From Variovorax sp. SG517 (GTDB lineage Bacteria > Pseudomonadota > Gammaproteobacteria > Burkholderiales > Burkholderiaceae_C): a stretch of DNA of 64,000 bases. The notes beneath the pieces are model-generated. The model searched no databases. It was given only the letters and a program-made list of their open reading frames with translations, and was not told the DNA's origin. Below, in pieces: positions 27,014 through 36,788 of the stretch (position 1 is its first letter; each line of letters starts with the position of its first letter). The stretch lies in contig NZ_JABMJG010000003.1 in assembly GCF_013376045.1 (NCBI RefSeq), positions 1 through 64,000 of the forward strand. Reading direction: 5' to 3'. Position numbers and translations under genes: made by a program.

Positions 27014-30000
27014 TTACTTGGCTGCTTCGACTTTCACCCGGGCGTTCGGCGTCTCGCCGAACATCTCGGGCGCGTACATGGCCTCCACGCGGCTCGGCGG
27101 CAGGGCGAAGTCGCCGACGTTGTTCAGGCGCACGGTGTATTCCATCTTCACCACGCCCTTGGGCAGGTACTCGTAGTAGCTGCGGAAGGCCTCGAAGCTG
27201 CGCTCCTCGAAGGCCGGCCAGCCGGCGCCCGACTTCTTCTCGCCCTGGGTGGCGATCTGCGAGTCGCGGCCCAGGCCGCCGCCGAGGATGGTGGCGCCGC
27301 CCGGGATCGGGTCGCTGATGACGACCCAGGTCATGTCGGCGCTGGCGTTCACCTCCAGCGTCACGCGCAGCACGTCGCCGCGCGTGTACTTGCCGGCGGT
27401 GGCCTGCTCGACCGGGGTGATGGTCTTCTTGATGGCGTAGCCGGCCGCGAACGGCGCCTTCAGCTGCACGGCGGCGATCGACTGCAGCGTGAGCCACGGC
27501 TTGCCGGTGCCTTGCTGCGTCACCAGCAGCGTGTCGCGCACGGGGGCGCCCGAAGGCGACGCGGCCCACGGCAGGAACATCGTGTTGTTCTTCAGGTTGC
27601 CCGGCGAGGCGGGTGCGCCGAAGAAGGTGCTCTGGTTGGGCGCGCCGGCCGCGTCGCTGGTCTTCACGCGGTCGACCCTGCTCCAGTCGACCTGCGCCTT
27701 CACCGCGCCGAGCGTGGCGGCGGTGACGCCGGCTACCGGCGTGCTCTCGAACACCTTGCTGAACTTCTCCAGCGCCAGTCCGCCCCACAGGTTGGCGGTG
27801 GTGGTGTGCCAGGCGCCGTTCTGCTGGCGGCCGATGAAGCCGTTGGCGAGCTTGCCGATGTCGTCCTTCCAGGCCGGGTCGTCCATCACGCTGAGCAGCA
27901 GGCGGGCGGTGTTGACGTCGCCGTTGGTCATCAGCCACCACCAGTAGTCGTCCTGCTCGGTGCTGAAGATCAGCTTGGTGCCCTGGTACGACAGGCGCGC
28001 CTTCAGCACGTTGTTGGCCTCGTCCAGGCGCTGCTGGCGCTGCGGCACGTCGTTCACGCGCTTGAGGATGTTGAGCCAGTCGATCACTGCGCTGGTGGGC
28101 CACTGGTTCGGCGCGATGGTGATGCTGCCGACCATTGCCCCACGGGCCTTGCCGTAGCGCGAGAGCGCTTCGAGCGCAGCCAGCTTGCGCACGTCGAGGT
28201 CCTTGCGCGGGCTCCAGAAGTCGCGCGTGATGCGGCCTTCGACGAAGGCGATCAGGCCCGACTCCATCGGTGCGCGCACGTCGTCGGCGAGCGCGAAGGC
28301 GGGGTTGAGCTGGGCCGCTTCATCCGTTGCCGCGAGCAGGTACGAGGTGAGGATGTCGCTGCCGCGGTTGGCCTCGCCGTCGCGCGGCGGGAAGTAGTTG
28401 GCCAGGCCGTCGCTGTCGAGGTAGGTCGGCAGCTGGGCCAGCACGCCCTGCCACATCTTCGCGTCGCGCAGGCCGACCGACTTGCTGGTCTTCTGTTCGA
28501 GGCAGATGAAGGGGTAGTTCGCGAACCAGTCGCGCACGCCCGGCAGGCCTTCGGCCAGCTTGGGCTGCAGCGAGAGCTTGAGGCCGCCGCGGCCGGGCAG
28601 GGCGTCGGCGGGTGGCGCCACGTCGAGCGTGAACGGCCCGTCGACCTGCACCAGCGTGGCTTGCTGCACCGTGAGCGGTACGGAAGGCACGATGCGCTGG
28701 CGCACCTTCAGCGCGTCTCTCGCACCTTGGGCGCCGCCGCTGATGTCCTTGGCTTCGATCTCCCACAGGATGGCTTCGGCGCGCGTCTGCCCGAGCTGCG
28801 GGGGCGCGGTCACGGTCCATGCCACCTCGCGTGCCTCGCCGGCCGGGATGTCGACCGTCTGCGGCTCCAGCGTGAGCAGGGTGGCGCGCGGCGTGGCCTC
28901 GACCTTCATCGGCTTCTGCGTGGTGTTGCGCAGGGTGACCTGGGCGCGGAACTGGTCGTCCTCGCGCACCAGCGGCGGCAGGCCGCTGATGATCTGCAGG
29001 TCCTGCGTGGCCTGGATGCTGGCCTGTCCGGTGCCGAACAGGTTGGCGCCCGAATCGGCCACCGCCACGATCTTGAAGGTGGTGAGCGCGTCGTTCAGCG
29101 GCACCGTCACCACGGCCTGGCCGTTGGCGTCGAGCACCACCTTCGGGTTCCACACGAGCAGGGTGTCGAGCAGTTCGCGCGTCTGGCCCTTGCCGCCGCC
29201 GCCGCCCGCGGGCACGGCCTTGCGGCCGTAGTGGCGCCGGCCGACGATCTCCATCTGCGCGGTGGATGTGCTCACGCCCCAGCTGCGGCGCTGCAGCATC
29301 GCGTTGAGCAGGTTCCAGCTGTCGTTGGGCATCAGCTCCAGCAGGGCCTGGTCGACCGCTGCCAGCGCCACTTCGGCACCGGCCGCGGGCTTGCCGTCGG
29401 GCAGCTTGGCGCTGATGGTGATCTGCGCCTTGCTGCGAATGGGGTAGCTGGGCTTGTCGCTGGTGACGGTCACGTCGATCTGGTGGGCGCGCGTGCCGAC
29501 GCGGATCTCGGCCATGCCGAGGCGGTAGGCGGGCTTGCTCAGGTCGACCATGGCGGTCGGCGCCACGTATTCCTTGCCTTCGTACCAGAAGGCCGTCCAC
29601 CACTCGCGCGGCGACTTGAAGCCCCAGGTGAAGAAGCTGTACCACGGCACCTCGCGCAGGCGGCCGCGCAGCGCGAGCACGCTCACGTAGGCGTTCGGGC
29701 CCCACTCGGGCTTCACTTCGAGGGTGACGGTCGGGTCTTTGCCGTCGAGCTTGACCACGTGGGTTTCGATGATGCCTTCGCGTTCCACCGCGACCAGCGC
29801 GGTCGCGAAGCGGAAGGGGCTGCGCACCTGGAACTTGGCGATCTCGCCGGGCTGGTAGCTCTTCTTCTCGGGCAGCACGTCGATGCGGTCGTTGTCCTCG
29901 CCGCCGAACCAGAGTTCGCCCTGCTTGGTCACGTAGACCGAGCTCACGGCCCGGGCGTCGCGGCCTTCGCTGTCGGTGGCACTGGCGATGAGTTCGACCT

Positions 30001-33000
30001 CGCCCGCTTCCTTCAGCTCCGATTCGCACAGCAGCAGGCCGCGCGAGTCGCTCTTGCCGCTGCAGACGGTGCCGATGTCTTTTGTCTCGGTCTTGTTGTC
30101 GTAGGTGTAGAAGCCGCCCACCATGCGCTTGCGGCTGGTGGTGGTGATGCGCGCCACGGCGCGCACGTTGAGCGTCACGTTGGCCTGGGGCTTGCCCGAG
30201 AGGTCGAGCGCCAGCGCCTGGAACTTCAGCTTCTGGGCCGTGGAGACCCAGCCTTCGGTCTTGATGCCGGCGATGACCGAAGCGGGCCACAGCGTCTGCG
30301 TGCTGCGGATGGTCTGCACCTCGCCGTTCGGGTCGGCGTACGTGGCTTCGAGCAGCAGCTCGCGCGCGGCCTTGACCTTCGGCACCTTGTCGATGGTGAC
30401 CTTGCCGGCGCCGTCCTTGTTCAGCGTGAGCGGCAGCTTGTCTGCGATCACGCGGGTGTCGTTCACGCTGTTGAGGTCTTCCTCGCCCGCGTTCGAATCC
30501 GACGCGGGCGCTGCAGCCTCGCTGCCTTCGCCCTGCGTGGCGCGCGGCGGGTTGAAGCTGAAGGCGTCGTAGTCGGGGAAGCTCAGGCTCTTGCCGCGCA
30601 CCATGGCCGACACGCGCACCGGCAGGTTGGCCGCGCCGCCGCCGGAGACGTAGTTGATCTGCACGTCGGCGGGCACGCTGGTGGCGGCCACCAGCGGCTT
30701 CTTCTCGGTGGGCGCGATGCGGCCTTCGAGCACGGGCAGGCGGAATTCCTCGACGCGGAAGCTGCCGGTGGAGAAGCTGCGGCCGTAGCCGTCGTCGCCA
30801 TCGCCTTCATCTTCGCCGTTGGCGTCCTTGCCGCCGCCGGTGCGCAGCATCACCGCGTACACGCCGAGCTTGGCGGCCGGTGGAATGGCGAAGCTGTTCT
30901 CGGCGCTCAGGCCGCCGGTGGCGGTCTTGCGCCAGTTCAGCGGCTGCGTGAAGCGCTGGCCGCTGCCCACGTGGGTGATGACCAGCGTGTCGGGGCGGTT
31001 CTCGGGCAAGCCGAAGCCCTTGCTGGTCTGCGTGCGGATCAGGCTCTTCATCGACACCGTCTCGCCGGCGCGCAGCAGCGTGCGGTCGAAGATGGTGTGG
31101 GCGACGCGGTCGGCCTCGGCCTGCAGACTGGTCGGCACGTTGAAGCGCCAGGGCTCGATGCCGCGCTGCCAGTCGCTCCAGGTGAAGGCGAGGTCTTCCA
31201 CGCCCTTCTCGTCCTTGGCGCGGGCGCTGACGAACCAGGCGCCGTTGTCGTATTCGTTCGGCCCGTTGCACGAGGGCGCCTGCGGCGAGACGCCGCTGAG
31301 CATGACGACGCCGTTGGCGTCGGTGGTGCCGGTGGCCACGGCCTTGCCGTCGCAGCTGGAGACGCGCACTTCGGCGCCGGCCACGACCTTGCCCTTGTCC
31401 AGCGTGGTGACCCAGGCCATCGAGTTCTCGCGGCCCAGCTTGAAGTGCACCGCCAGGTTGGTGGCCAGCGCGGTGGTGCGCACGTACATCGTGCGCCCGG
31501 CGTTGTAGCGCTCGTCGAGCAGCGCCTCGCCCAGCTTCTGCGAGGCGATTTCGAGCACGTGGAAGCCCGGCGTCAGCGGGATGCCGATGACCTCGAAGGG
31601 GCGCGGATCGCCGCCGTCGGCCTTGGGCATGTCGAGCGCCTTCACGCCCGGCTGGCCGGCCAGCAGCGACAGCATGCGGGTCTGCAGCGTGGTGCGGTCG
31701 TCCTTGTCGATGACCGGGGGCAGCGGGCCCTTCACGTCCTTGCGCGCCTGTTCGCGCGAGACGGTGAAGCTGTCGTAGCGGCGGACCTTGCGGAACCACG
31801 CGATGATTTCCGCGTCGGTCTTCGGGTTCATGTCGCTCACCTTGCCGGGCGTGAGCGCGTTCACCATCAGCTTCGGTTCCACGCGGCGCACGGTGACCGG
31901 CATCATGGCCGGCGTGTCGGGCTCGGCCAGGCGCTCGACCACGCCGAAGGGCGAGGCGGCGAACTTGGCCAGCGGCGGCATCGCGCCGGTGGCCACCTTC
32001 AGCGGGAAGTTGCCGGGCGTGGCCAGCGGACGGCCCGAGGCGTCCTCGAACTTCGAGGGCAGCTCGATGCTGTATTGCGTGCTCTCGGCCAGCGGCGGGC
32101 CGAAGTACACGCCGTTGACCACGTCGTCGTCGCTCTGCGTGCCGCCTTCGAGCTGGGCCTTGACGGTTTGCCCGTTGCCCTTGAGCTCGATCTGCGAAGC
32201 CAGCTTGCGCGTGACCGGCGCGTTGAACGTCAGCTGCATCGGGCGCAGCGGCAGGCAGGCGGCCTGCGCGTTCTCGCGCTCGCAGCTGAAGGAGACGGCG
32301 AAGGGCTCGCGCACCTGGAACTCGATGCGGCGCTCCACGTTGTTGGCAACGCCCGAGGGCGTGGCAACGCCCTTGCCGTAGACGACCTGCACCTTGGCGC
32401 CGGGCGTCAGCGTGCGGTTGCACTGCATCGTGACGAAGCGCAGCGGATCTTTCTCGGCGGCCTTGTCGCGGCCGAAGGCCTTGAGCAGGCCGGCGCGCTG
32501 CTCGCCGTCGAGCAGCTTCACGGGAATGCGCTCGCCCACGCCGTCGGCCGTGCACCAGACGTTCTGGCGCACGCTCTCCAGCGTGGCCGCGCCGTTGAGC
32601 TCCAGCATGAACATCTGCTGCTCGTCGATGCGGCTGTAGCTGCCCGGCATGTAGTTGCGCACGAAGGGGCCGCCGGTGTTGAACTGGTAGCGCTCGGGGC
32701 CGGTGAGCTCGCCGCTGGCGGGCTTGAAGGTGGGAATGCGGGTGACCGTGCAGCGCACGCCGGGCGGCAGGTCGTTCTCGAAGTCGTAGACCCAGGCCTT
32801 GGCGTCGGTCCAGCGCCCGGTGCCCTTGGCGGCCTGGGCGTCGTTGCAGCTCACCGCGAGCGGAGCGGGCGCCTTGGGGTCGCCGAAGTTGATGGCGGGC
32901 TGGTCGAACTTGGCGACCACCTGGCGCACGCGCGCCACTTCGCCCTGTGGCGAGAGGCTGACGATCTGGAGGGCATGGCCCGGGCCGGACGCAAGAACGC

Positions 33001-33037
33001 CGCCGGCCAGGAGCAATGTTGGAAGGAAACGGTTCAC
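27014..33037 (-). CDS. Bacterial alpha-2-macroglobulin with CLEQ thioester
   Basis: A 2007-residue periplasmic protease trap of the YfhM/COG2373 family. It has MG domains in the N-terminal half, an MG2-like segment, a bait region before the alpha-2-macroglobulin domain, and the thioester motif CLEQ at residues 1512-1515; the Cys-Gln bond would covalently snare attacking proteases. At about 2000 residues it is larger than E. coli YfhM (1653). The N-terminus is a plain signal peptide ending GPGHA, with no lipobox Cys. The start is GTG 33037, read from GGTGGAGA then an A-run upstream. It heads a same-strand run; downstream lie paralogue B, a secreted protein and paralogue A. Confidence 0.93.
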   Translation of the reverse strand: MNRFLPTLLLAGGVLASGPGHALQIVSLSPQGEVARVRQVVAKFDQPAINFGDPKAPAPLAVSCNDAQAAKGTGRWTDAKAWVYDFENDLPPGVRCTVTRIPTFKPASGELTGPERYQFNTGGPFVRNYMPGSYSRIDEQQMFMLELNGAATLESVRQNVWCTADGVGERIPVKLLDGEQRAGLLKAFGRDKAAEKDPLRFVTMQCNRTLTPGAKVQVVYGKGVATPSGVANNVERRIEFQVREPFAVSFSCERENAQAACLPLRPMQLTFNAPVTRKLASQIELKGNGQTVKAQLEGGTQSDDDVVNGVYFGPPLAESTQYSIELPSKFEDASGRPLATPGNFPLKVATGAMPPLAKFAASPFGVVERLAEPDTPAMMPVTVRRVEPKLMVNALTPGKVSDMNPKTDAEIIAWFRKVRRYDSFTVSREQARKDVKGPLPPVIDKDDRTTLQTRMLSLLAGQPGVKALDMPKADGGDPRPFEVIGIPLTPGFHVLEIASQKLGEALLDERYNAGRTMYVRTTALATNLAVHFKLGRENSMAWVTTLDKGKVVAGAEVRVSSCDGKAVATGTTDANGVVMLSGVSPQAPSCNGPNEYDNGAWFVSARAKDEKGVEDLAFTWSDWQRGIEPWRFNVPTSLQAEADRVAHTIFDRTLLRAGETVSMKSLIRTQTSKGFGLPENRPDTLVITHVGSGQRFTQPLNWRKTATGGLSAENSFAIPPAAKLGVYAVMLRTGGGKDANGEDEGDGDDGYGRSFSTGSFRVEEFRLPVLEGRIAPTEKKPLVAATSVPADVQINYVSGGGAANLPVRVSAMVRGKSLSFPDYDAFSFNPPRATQGEGSEAAAPASDSNAGEEDLNSVNDTRVIADKLPLTLNKDGAGKVTIDKVPKVKAARELLLEATYADPNGEVQTIRSTQTLWPASVIAGIKTEGWVSTAQKLKFQALALDLSGKPQANVTLNVRAVARITTTSRKRMVGGFYTYDNKTETKDIGTVCSGKSDSRGLLLCESELKEAGEVELIASATDSEGRDARAVSSVYVTKQGELWFGGEDNDRIDVLPEKKSYQPGEIAKFQVRSPFRFATALVAVEREGIIETHVVKLDGKDPTVTLEVKPEWGPNAYVSVLALRGRLREVPWYSFFTWGFKSPREWWTAFWYEGKEYVAPTAMVDLSKPAYRLGMAEIRVGTRAHQIDVTVTSDKPSYPIRSKAQITISAKLPDGKPAAGAEVALAAVDQALLELMPNDSWNLLNAMLQRRSWGVSTSTAQMEIVGRRHYGRKAVPAGGGGGKGQTRELLDTLLVWNPKVVLDANGQAVVTVPLNDALTTFKIVAVADSGANLFGTGQASIQATQDLQIISGLPPLVREDDQFRAQVTLRNTTQKPMKVEATPRATLLTLEPQTVDIPAGEAREVAWTVTAPPQLGQTRAEAILWEIEAKDISGGAQGARDALKVRQRIVPSVPLTVQQATLVQVDGPFTLDVAPPADALPGRGGLKLSLQPKLAEGLPGVRDWFANYPFICLEQKTSKSVGLRDAKMWQGVLAQLPTYLDSDGLANYFPPRDGEANRGSDILTSYLLAATDEAAQLNPAFALADDVRAPMESGLIAFVEGRITRDFWSPRKDLDVRKLAALEALSRYGKARGAMVGSITIAPNQWPTSAVIDWLNILKRVNDVPQRQQRLDEANNVLKARLSYQGTKLIFSTEQDDYWWWLMTNGDVNTARLLLSVMDDPAWKDDIGKLANGFIGRQQNGAWHTTTANLWGGLALEKFSKVFESTPVAGVTAATLGAVKAQVDWSRVDRVKTSDAAGAPNQSTFFGAPASPGNLKNNTMFLPWAASPSGAPVRDTLLVTQQGTGKPWLTLQSIAAVQLKAPFAAGYAIKKTITPVEQATAGKYTRGDVLRVTLEVNASADMTWVVISDPIPGGATILGGGLGRDSQIATQGEKKSGAGWPAFEERSFEAFRSYYEYLPKGVVKMEYTVRLNNVGDFALPPSRVEAMYAPEMFGETPNARVKVEAAK

Positions 33038-33232
33038 TTTTTTATATCTCCACCTGAGAGGCAGCGCGCAGCGTAGCCGATTTGCACGACGGTTCGGGAG
33101 TGCCAACAGTCATAGGCCGTTGGCCCGGTCGCCGGGCGCGGGGGGCACCGTGGGCTTTACACAGCTCTTCTTACAATCGGGGCCGTCGTGCGTGCGCCGC
33201 GCGGACCGCAATCAAGACCTCGCCGCCGACCG

Positions 33233-34375
33233 ATGAAACGCTACTGGGAAATAGACGCCTTGCGCGGGCTGATGCTCGTGCTGATGACCGTCACCCACCT
33301 GCCCACGCGGTTGACCGATCCGCTGGGCCAGCCCTTCGGCTTCGTCTCGGCCGCCGAGGGCTTCGTGCTGCTGTCGGCCTTCGTCGCCGGCCTGGTGTAC
33401 AGCCGCATCGGCCACGTGCGCGGCGTCGACTCGATGCGCCAGGCCTTCTGGCGGCGCGTGCTCAAGGTCTACCTGGCCCAGGCGGCGACCCTGCTGTTCC
33501 TCTTCACCGTGATCACCGCGGTGGGCCTGCACATCGACCAGCCGGCGGTGAAGAACCTGGTGTCTTACTACCTGGCCGAGCCGCGCGAGGGCTTCATCTA
33601 CGGGCTGCTGCTCATCTACGAGCCGGCGCTGCTCGACATCCTGCCGATGTACATCTTTTTCATGCTCATGAGCCCCTGGGTGCTGGCCTTCGCCATGCGC
33701 CACGGCTGGACCTGGGTGATGGTGGCGAGCGCCACGGTCTGGGCGGCGGCGCAGTTCGGCATCAGCGAATGGGTCTACGGGCTGGCCGTGCACTACCTGG
33801 GCGTGCCGGTGCCCTTCCACGAGATGGGCGCGTTCAACACCTATGCGTGGCAGTTCCTGTGGTTCGCGGGACTGTGCATCGGCGCGACCCGCAACGATCC
33901 GGGCGCGCGGCCGCTGCGCTTTCCGGTCTGGCTGGTGGCGCTGGCGGCGGGCATCGCGCTCTACGGCCTCTACTGGCGCCACACCGGCATCAATGGGCAG
34001 GCGCCGTTCGGCGGCGACGTAGAGCTGAACCTGTTGTTCGACAAGTGGCAGCTCGGCCCGCTGCGTCTGGTGAACCTGGTGGCGCTGGGCATCCTGGCGG
34101 TGCGCTTCGGGCCCTGGCTGATGCGCCGCATCCCGCGGCTGCGCTGGCTGGAGGCGATGGGCTCGGCCTCGCTGCCGGTGTTCTGCGCGCACCTCGTGGC
34201 GGTGCTGCTGGTGCTGGCCTTCTACGGCGACAGCCAGACGGCGCGGCCCTGGTGGGGCGACGGCCTGCTGCTGGCGGCGGTGTTCTCGGGGATGTATTTC
34301 GTGGCGCGCTTCACGCGCGGTGCCGACGTGCCGCCGCCGGCGGACGACGTGCCGTCGGAGCCCGCGCCGGCCTGA
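33233..34375 (+). CDS. OpgC-domain membrane acyltransferase
   Basis: A 380-residue inner-membrane protein with about ten hydrophobic segments. It opens MKRYWEIDALRGLMLVLMTVTHLP, the typical start of OpgC-domain proteins, which transfer acyl (succinyl-like) groups to osmoregulated periplasmic glucans. Positively charged loops and the conserved Asp-Ala-Leu-Arg-Gly near the N-terminus are characteristic. No opgG/opgH glucan genes are in the window, so the acceptor may be another envelope glycan. It is divergent from the alpha-2-macroglobulin gene across 195 bp, with a TACAAT -10-like box at 33172-33177. The ATG at 33233 lacks a strong ribosome site. Confidence 0.85.
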   Translation: MKRYWEIDALRGLMLVLMTVTHLPTRLTDPLGQPFGFVSAAEGFVLLSAFVAGLVYSRIGHVRGVDSMRQAFWRRVLKVYLAQAATLLFLFTVITAVGLHIDQPAVKNLVSYYLAEPREGFIYGLLLIYEPALLDILPMYIFFMLMSPWVLAFAMRHGWTWVMVASATVWAAAQFGISEWVYGLAVHYLGVPVPFHEMGAFNTYAWQFLWFAGLCIGATRNDPGARPLRFPVWLVALAAGIALYGLYWRHTGINGQAPFGGDVELNLLFDKWQLGPLRLVNLVALGILAVRFGPWLMRRIPRLRWLEAMGSASLPVFCAHLVAVLLVLAFYGDSQTARPWWGDGLLLAAVFSGMYFVARFTRGADVPPPADDVPSEPAPA

Positions 34376-34407
34376 ACTCGGCCTGAACCCAACCTCGTCC
34401 GGCCCGG

Positions 34408-35166
34408 TCAGGGCAGCCCGGCCGTCGGCGTTGCCGGAGGGGCCGGGAGATGCGGCGCGATCACCGCATGCCACAGCCGGTAGCCTTCATCCGTCATGTG
34501 CAGCCTGTCGGCCCGGAAGAGCTCCGGCCGCGGACGGCCATCGGCGCCCAGCATGGGCGTGTAGATGTCGATGAACTCGCTGTTGGGCAGCAGGTTCAGG
34601 TAGGCCGCGACGACGTGGTTGGTCTCCCGGATCTGCGGCATCAGCTGCTCGCGCGAAGGGCTGGGCTTGACCGATATGAAGCTGATGCGCGTGTCGGGCA
34701 GCTCGGCGCGCACCGCGTTGGCGAAGCGCGCGAAGCTGTCGAGCACCTGCAGCGGCGTGCGGCCTTCGGCCAGGTCGTTGTCGCCCGCGTACACCATCAC
34801 CTGGCGCGGCTTGTAGCGCACCACCAGGTCGCGCGCGAACAGGGCGCAGTCGGCCAGGGTGGAGCCGCCGAAGCCGCGGTTGACCACGCCGCCGGGAACG
34901 CGCGCGAAGTCCTGCTGCAGCCGGCTCCACATGCGCACCGTGGAGCTGCCCACGAACACCACGCCGCCGGGCGCCGGAAAGCGCTCCTGGTCGGCGCGCG
35001 CGAAGGCCGCGAGCTCGTTGTGCCAGCGGTCCTTGGCGGCCAGGTAGTCGCGCGCGGCCGCTGCCTCGGCGGCGGCCGTCTCGGATTCCTGGGGGAAGAA
35101 GGAAGACTGGGCATTCGCGGCCAGCGCCGCGGTCAGCAGTGCGACCGCGGCGAGCGCGGTTTTCAT
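34408..35166 (-). CDS. Secreted SGNH/GDSL-type hydrolase
   Basis: A 252-residue exported esterase-like enzyme. After a signal peptide ending ANAQ the SGNH blocks appear: the nucleophile block reads FVGSSTVRMW (GSS instead of GDS), block II is NRGFGGS, block III is YAGDND, and block V is DRLHMT with the catalytic Asp and His. Such GSS variants are typical of the bacterial GDSL-like lipase/acylhydrolases of the Lipase_GDSL_2 type. It would deacylate a cell-envelope or exported substrate. ATG 35166 is used; an ATG at 35175 adds three residues. It is convergent with the OpgC-like gene, whose stop lies 32 bp away. Confidence 0.87.
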   Translation of the reverse strand: MKTALAAVALLTAALAANAQSSFFPQESETAAAEAAAARDYLAAKDRWHNELAAFARADQERFPAPGGVVFVGSSTVRMWSRLQQDFARVPGGVVNRGFGGSTLADCALFARDLVVRYKPRQVMVYAGDNDLAEGRTPLQVLDSFARFANAVRAELPDTRISFISVKPSPSREQLMPQIRETNHVVAAYLNLLPNSEFIDIYTPMLGADGRPRPELFRADRLHMTDEGYRLWHAVIAPHLPAPPATPTAGLP

Positions 35167-35270
35167 CGGATGCATCGGAAAGACGGAAATGAAGGGCGGA
35201 AGGCGACTGTTGGGCGGATTTTCCCTCACGACGCTCCAGCAGCCGCGATCGTTGACAGCCTGGGCCCCGC

Positions 35271-36023
35271 CTAGAGGGTTTTCTCGATGAGCGCGCCCTT
35301 GAACAGGATGGGCCCCTTCGGTCCGCTGCCCGGCGGCACGCCGCCCTTGGCTTCGAGCGAGATGGCCAGGGCCGGAACGGCCACGTCGGACTCCGACGCC
35401 GCCAGGCGCAGGCCCGGCGCGTTGCCGAGCACGCCCAGCGAACGCGGCGCGCCGCCCGGTGGCAGGGCCCAGAGCTGCAGCGACTTGTCGTCACCTTCGC
35501 GGTAGCTGCCCACGCGCTGCAGCACCAGCTGCTTCTTCTTCGGATCGAAGGTCACGAGCATCGAGGCCGCGTCCTTGTCGTCGCTGAGCACGGCCACGTA
35601 CTGCACCGCGGGGGCGTTCTGCAGCTGATCGCGCAGGTTCAGGCCGACCGCCACGGCCAGCACGGTGGCCAGCGCGCCGGCGGCCGTGGCGGTTCGCCAC
35701 AGCGCGAGGCTGCGCAGCCAGCCGCCCTGGCGGGATTCGCCGGCGGCCCGGGCCGCTTCGCGCTGGCGTTCCAGGGCGAGCGCCGACTGCTCGGCGTCGA
35801 TCATGTTGCGGATGCGGGTCCACACGGCCGGATCGGGCGCGACCGAGGGCTGCAGCTCCGTCATGCTCGCGAGCCGGCCTTGCCAGACCAGCGCGGCGGC
35901 GCGCACCGGCGCCTGTTCGCGCGCCAGGGCCTCGAAGCGGCGGCGGGCGCCGCCGCGCAGGGTGCCCAGCGCGTGGCTCGCCGCCAGCAGCTCGAGCAGT
36001 TCGGGGTGTGCGAGGAGGTTCAT
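35271..36023 (-). CDS. Anti-sigma factor, RskA type
   Basis: A 250-residue inner-membrane regulator. The N-terminal cytosolic region (residues 1-95), with the conserved HPELLELLAASHALGTLRG opening of RskA-like anti-sigma domains, would bind the sigma factor. A single membrane helix spans about residues 110-128 (GALATVLAVAVGL). The periplasmic C-terminal domain (SLQLWALPPGGAPRSLG) is the RskA-type sensor domain. It begins 34 bp after the sigma gene on the same strand, the standard arrangement in which the anti-sigma holds the ECF factor inactive until an envelope signal is sensed. Confidence 0.9.
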   Translation of the reverse strand: MNLLAHPELLELLAASHALGTLRGGARRRFEALAREQAPVRAAALVWQGRLASMTELQPSVAPDPAVWTRIRNMIDAEQSALALERQREAARAAGESRQGGWLRSLALWRTATAAGALATVLAVAVGLNLRDQLQNAPAVQYVAVLSDDKDAASMLVTFDPKKKQLVLQRVGSYREGDDKSLQLWALPPGGAPRSLGVLGNAPGLRLAASESDVAVPALAISLEAKGGVPPGSGPKGPILFKGALIEKTL

Positions 36024-36057
36024 GGGGAGACAGTCTTTTTCTTCGTCGCCATCGCTC

Positions 36058-36651
36058 TCACGCAAAGCGCCCCATGCAGACGCGCAGCTTCTCCAGCCCG
36101 CGCCGTATCCATGTCTTGACCGTGCCGAGTGGCAGCCTGAGCTGTTCGGCCAGCTCGCCATGGCTCATGTCGCGCAGGTAGGCCAGGCTGACCACCTCGC
36201 GCTGGCGGCCCTCTAGCTGGCTCAGGCACTGGTGCAGCGCCCAGGCCTGCTCGCTGGCATCGGCCGTGTCGGCCGGGCTGGGTGCGTCCGATTCGAGCTG
36301 GTCGGCCATCTGCTCGTCGAATTCCTGCGTCAGCTGGGCGCGGTCGGCGGCGCGGCGGCGCAATAGGTCGAGCGCCCGGCTGCGCACGATGAGCCCGAGC
36401 CAGGCCAGCGGCGGGCTCAGCGAGGCGCGGTAGTCGCCGGCAACCCGCCAGACTGTCAGAAAGCTCTCCTGCAGCACGTCTTCCGCCCATTCGCGCTGAC
36501 GCACCACACGCATCGCCAGGCCCATCAGCCGGGGGGAGGTCCGGTCGTAGAGCTGCCGCAGGGCGGCTTCGTCGCGATGGCCGATCCGCTCGATCAGCGC
36601 CATCAGTTCGGCGTCGGGGCTGGGTGCTGGCATCCGCGGATTGTGGAGCAT
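36058..36651 (-). CDS. ECF sigma factor, SigK-like
   Basis: A 197-residue extracytoplasmic-function sigma-70 factor. Region 2 (LYDRTSPRLMGLAMRVVRQREWAEDVLQESFLTVWRV is its span) binds core RNA polymerase and the -10 element; region 4 (LAEQLRLPLGTVKTWIRRGLEKLR span) recognises the -35. It is followed by an RskA-type anti-sigma. Start 36651 is used; an ATG at 36633 is also possible and would remove six residues. The regulon is unknown. A gene for a small membrane protein starts 137 bp away in the opposite direction. Confidence 0.92.
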   Translation of the reverse strand: MLHNPRMPAPSPDAELMALIERIGHRDEAALRQLYDRTSPRLMGLAMRVVRQREWAEDVLQESFLTVWRVAGDYRASLSPPLAWLGLIVRSRALDLLRRRAADRAQLTQEFDEQMADQLESDAPSPADTADASEQAWALHQCLSQLEGRQREVVSLAYLRDMSHGELAEQLRLPLGTVKTWIRRGLEKLRVCMGRFA

Positions 36652-36715
36652 CGATGCGCATGCCCGGTATACGGAGCGGCAGGGCGGCCGGATTCAATGT
36701 GCCGCGCGAATGAAG

Positions 36716-36744
36716 TCTTTTGGAAACATTTGTGACCGTATACT
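36716..36744 (+). promoter_or_regulatory. Possible promoter for the divergent small membrane-protein gene
   Basis: TATACT at 36739-36744 is a good sigma-70 -10 hexamer, 45 bp upstream of the ATG at 36789. The matching -35 position (36716-36721) reads TCTTTT, a weak match. It lies in the 137-bp gap opposite the ECF sigma gene. An ECF-type promoter is also conceivable; GGAAAC occurs nearby but at the wrong spacing. Confidence 0.3.
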
Positions 36745-36788
36745 GCCTTGCAAAAACCGAGGGACCGCGCACGCGCGGACGGAGAAGA

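Noticed and set aside
27014..33037. Reading the alpha-2-macroglobulin as a lipoprotein
   Set aside because: The signal peptide ends GPGHA with no cysteine at the cleavage site.
27512..33076. Very long open frame antisense to the alpha-2-macroglobulin gene
   Set aside because: It is a shadow of the GC-biased coding strand: its composition is His/Gly/Arg/Val-rich, it has no start signal or domain, and it exactly mirrors the real gene.
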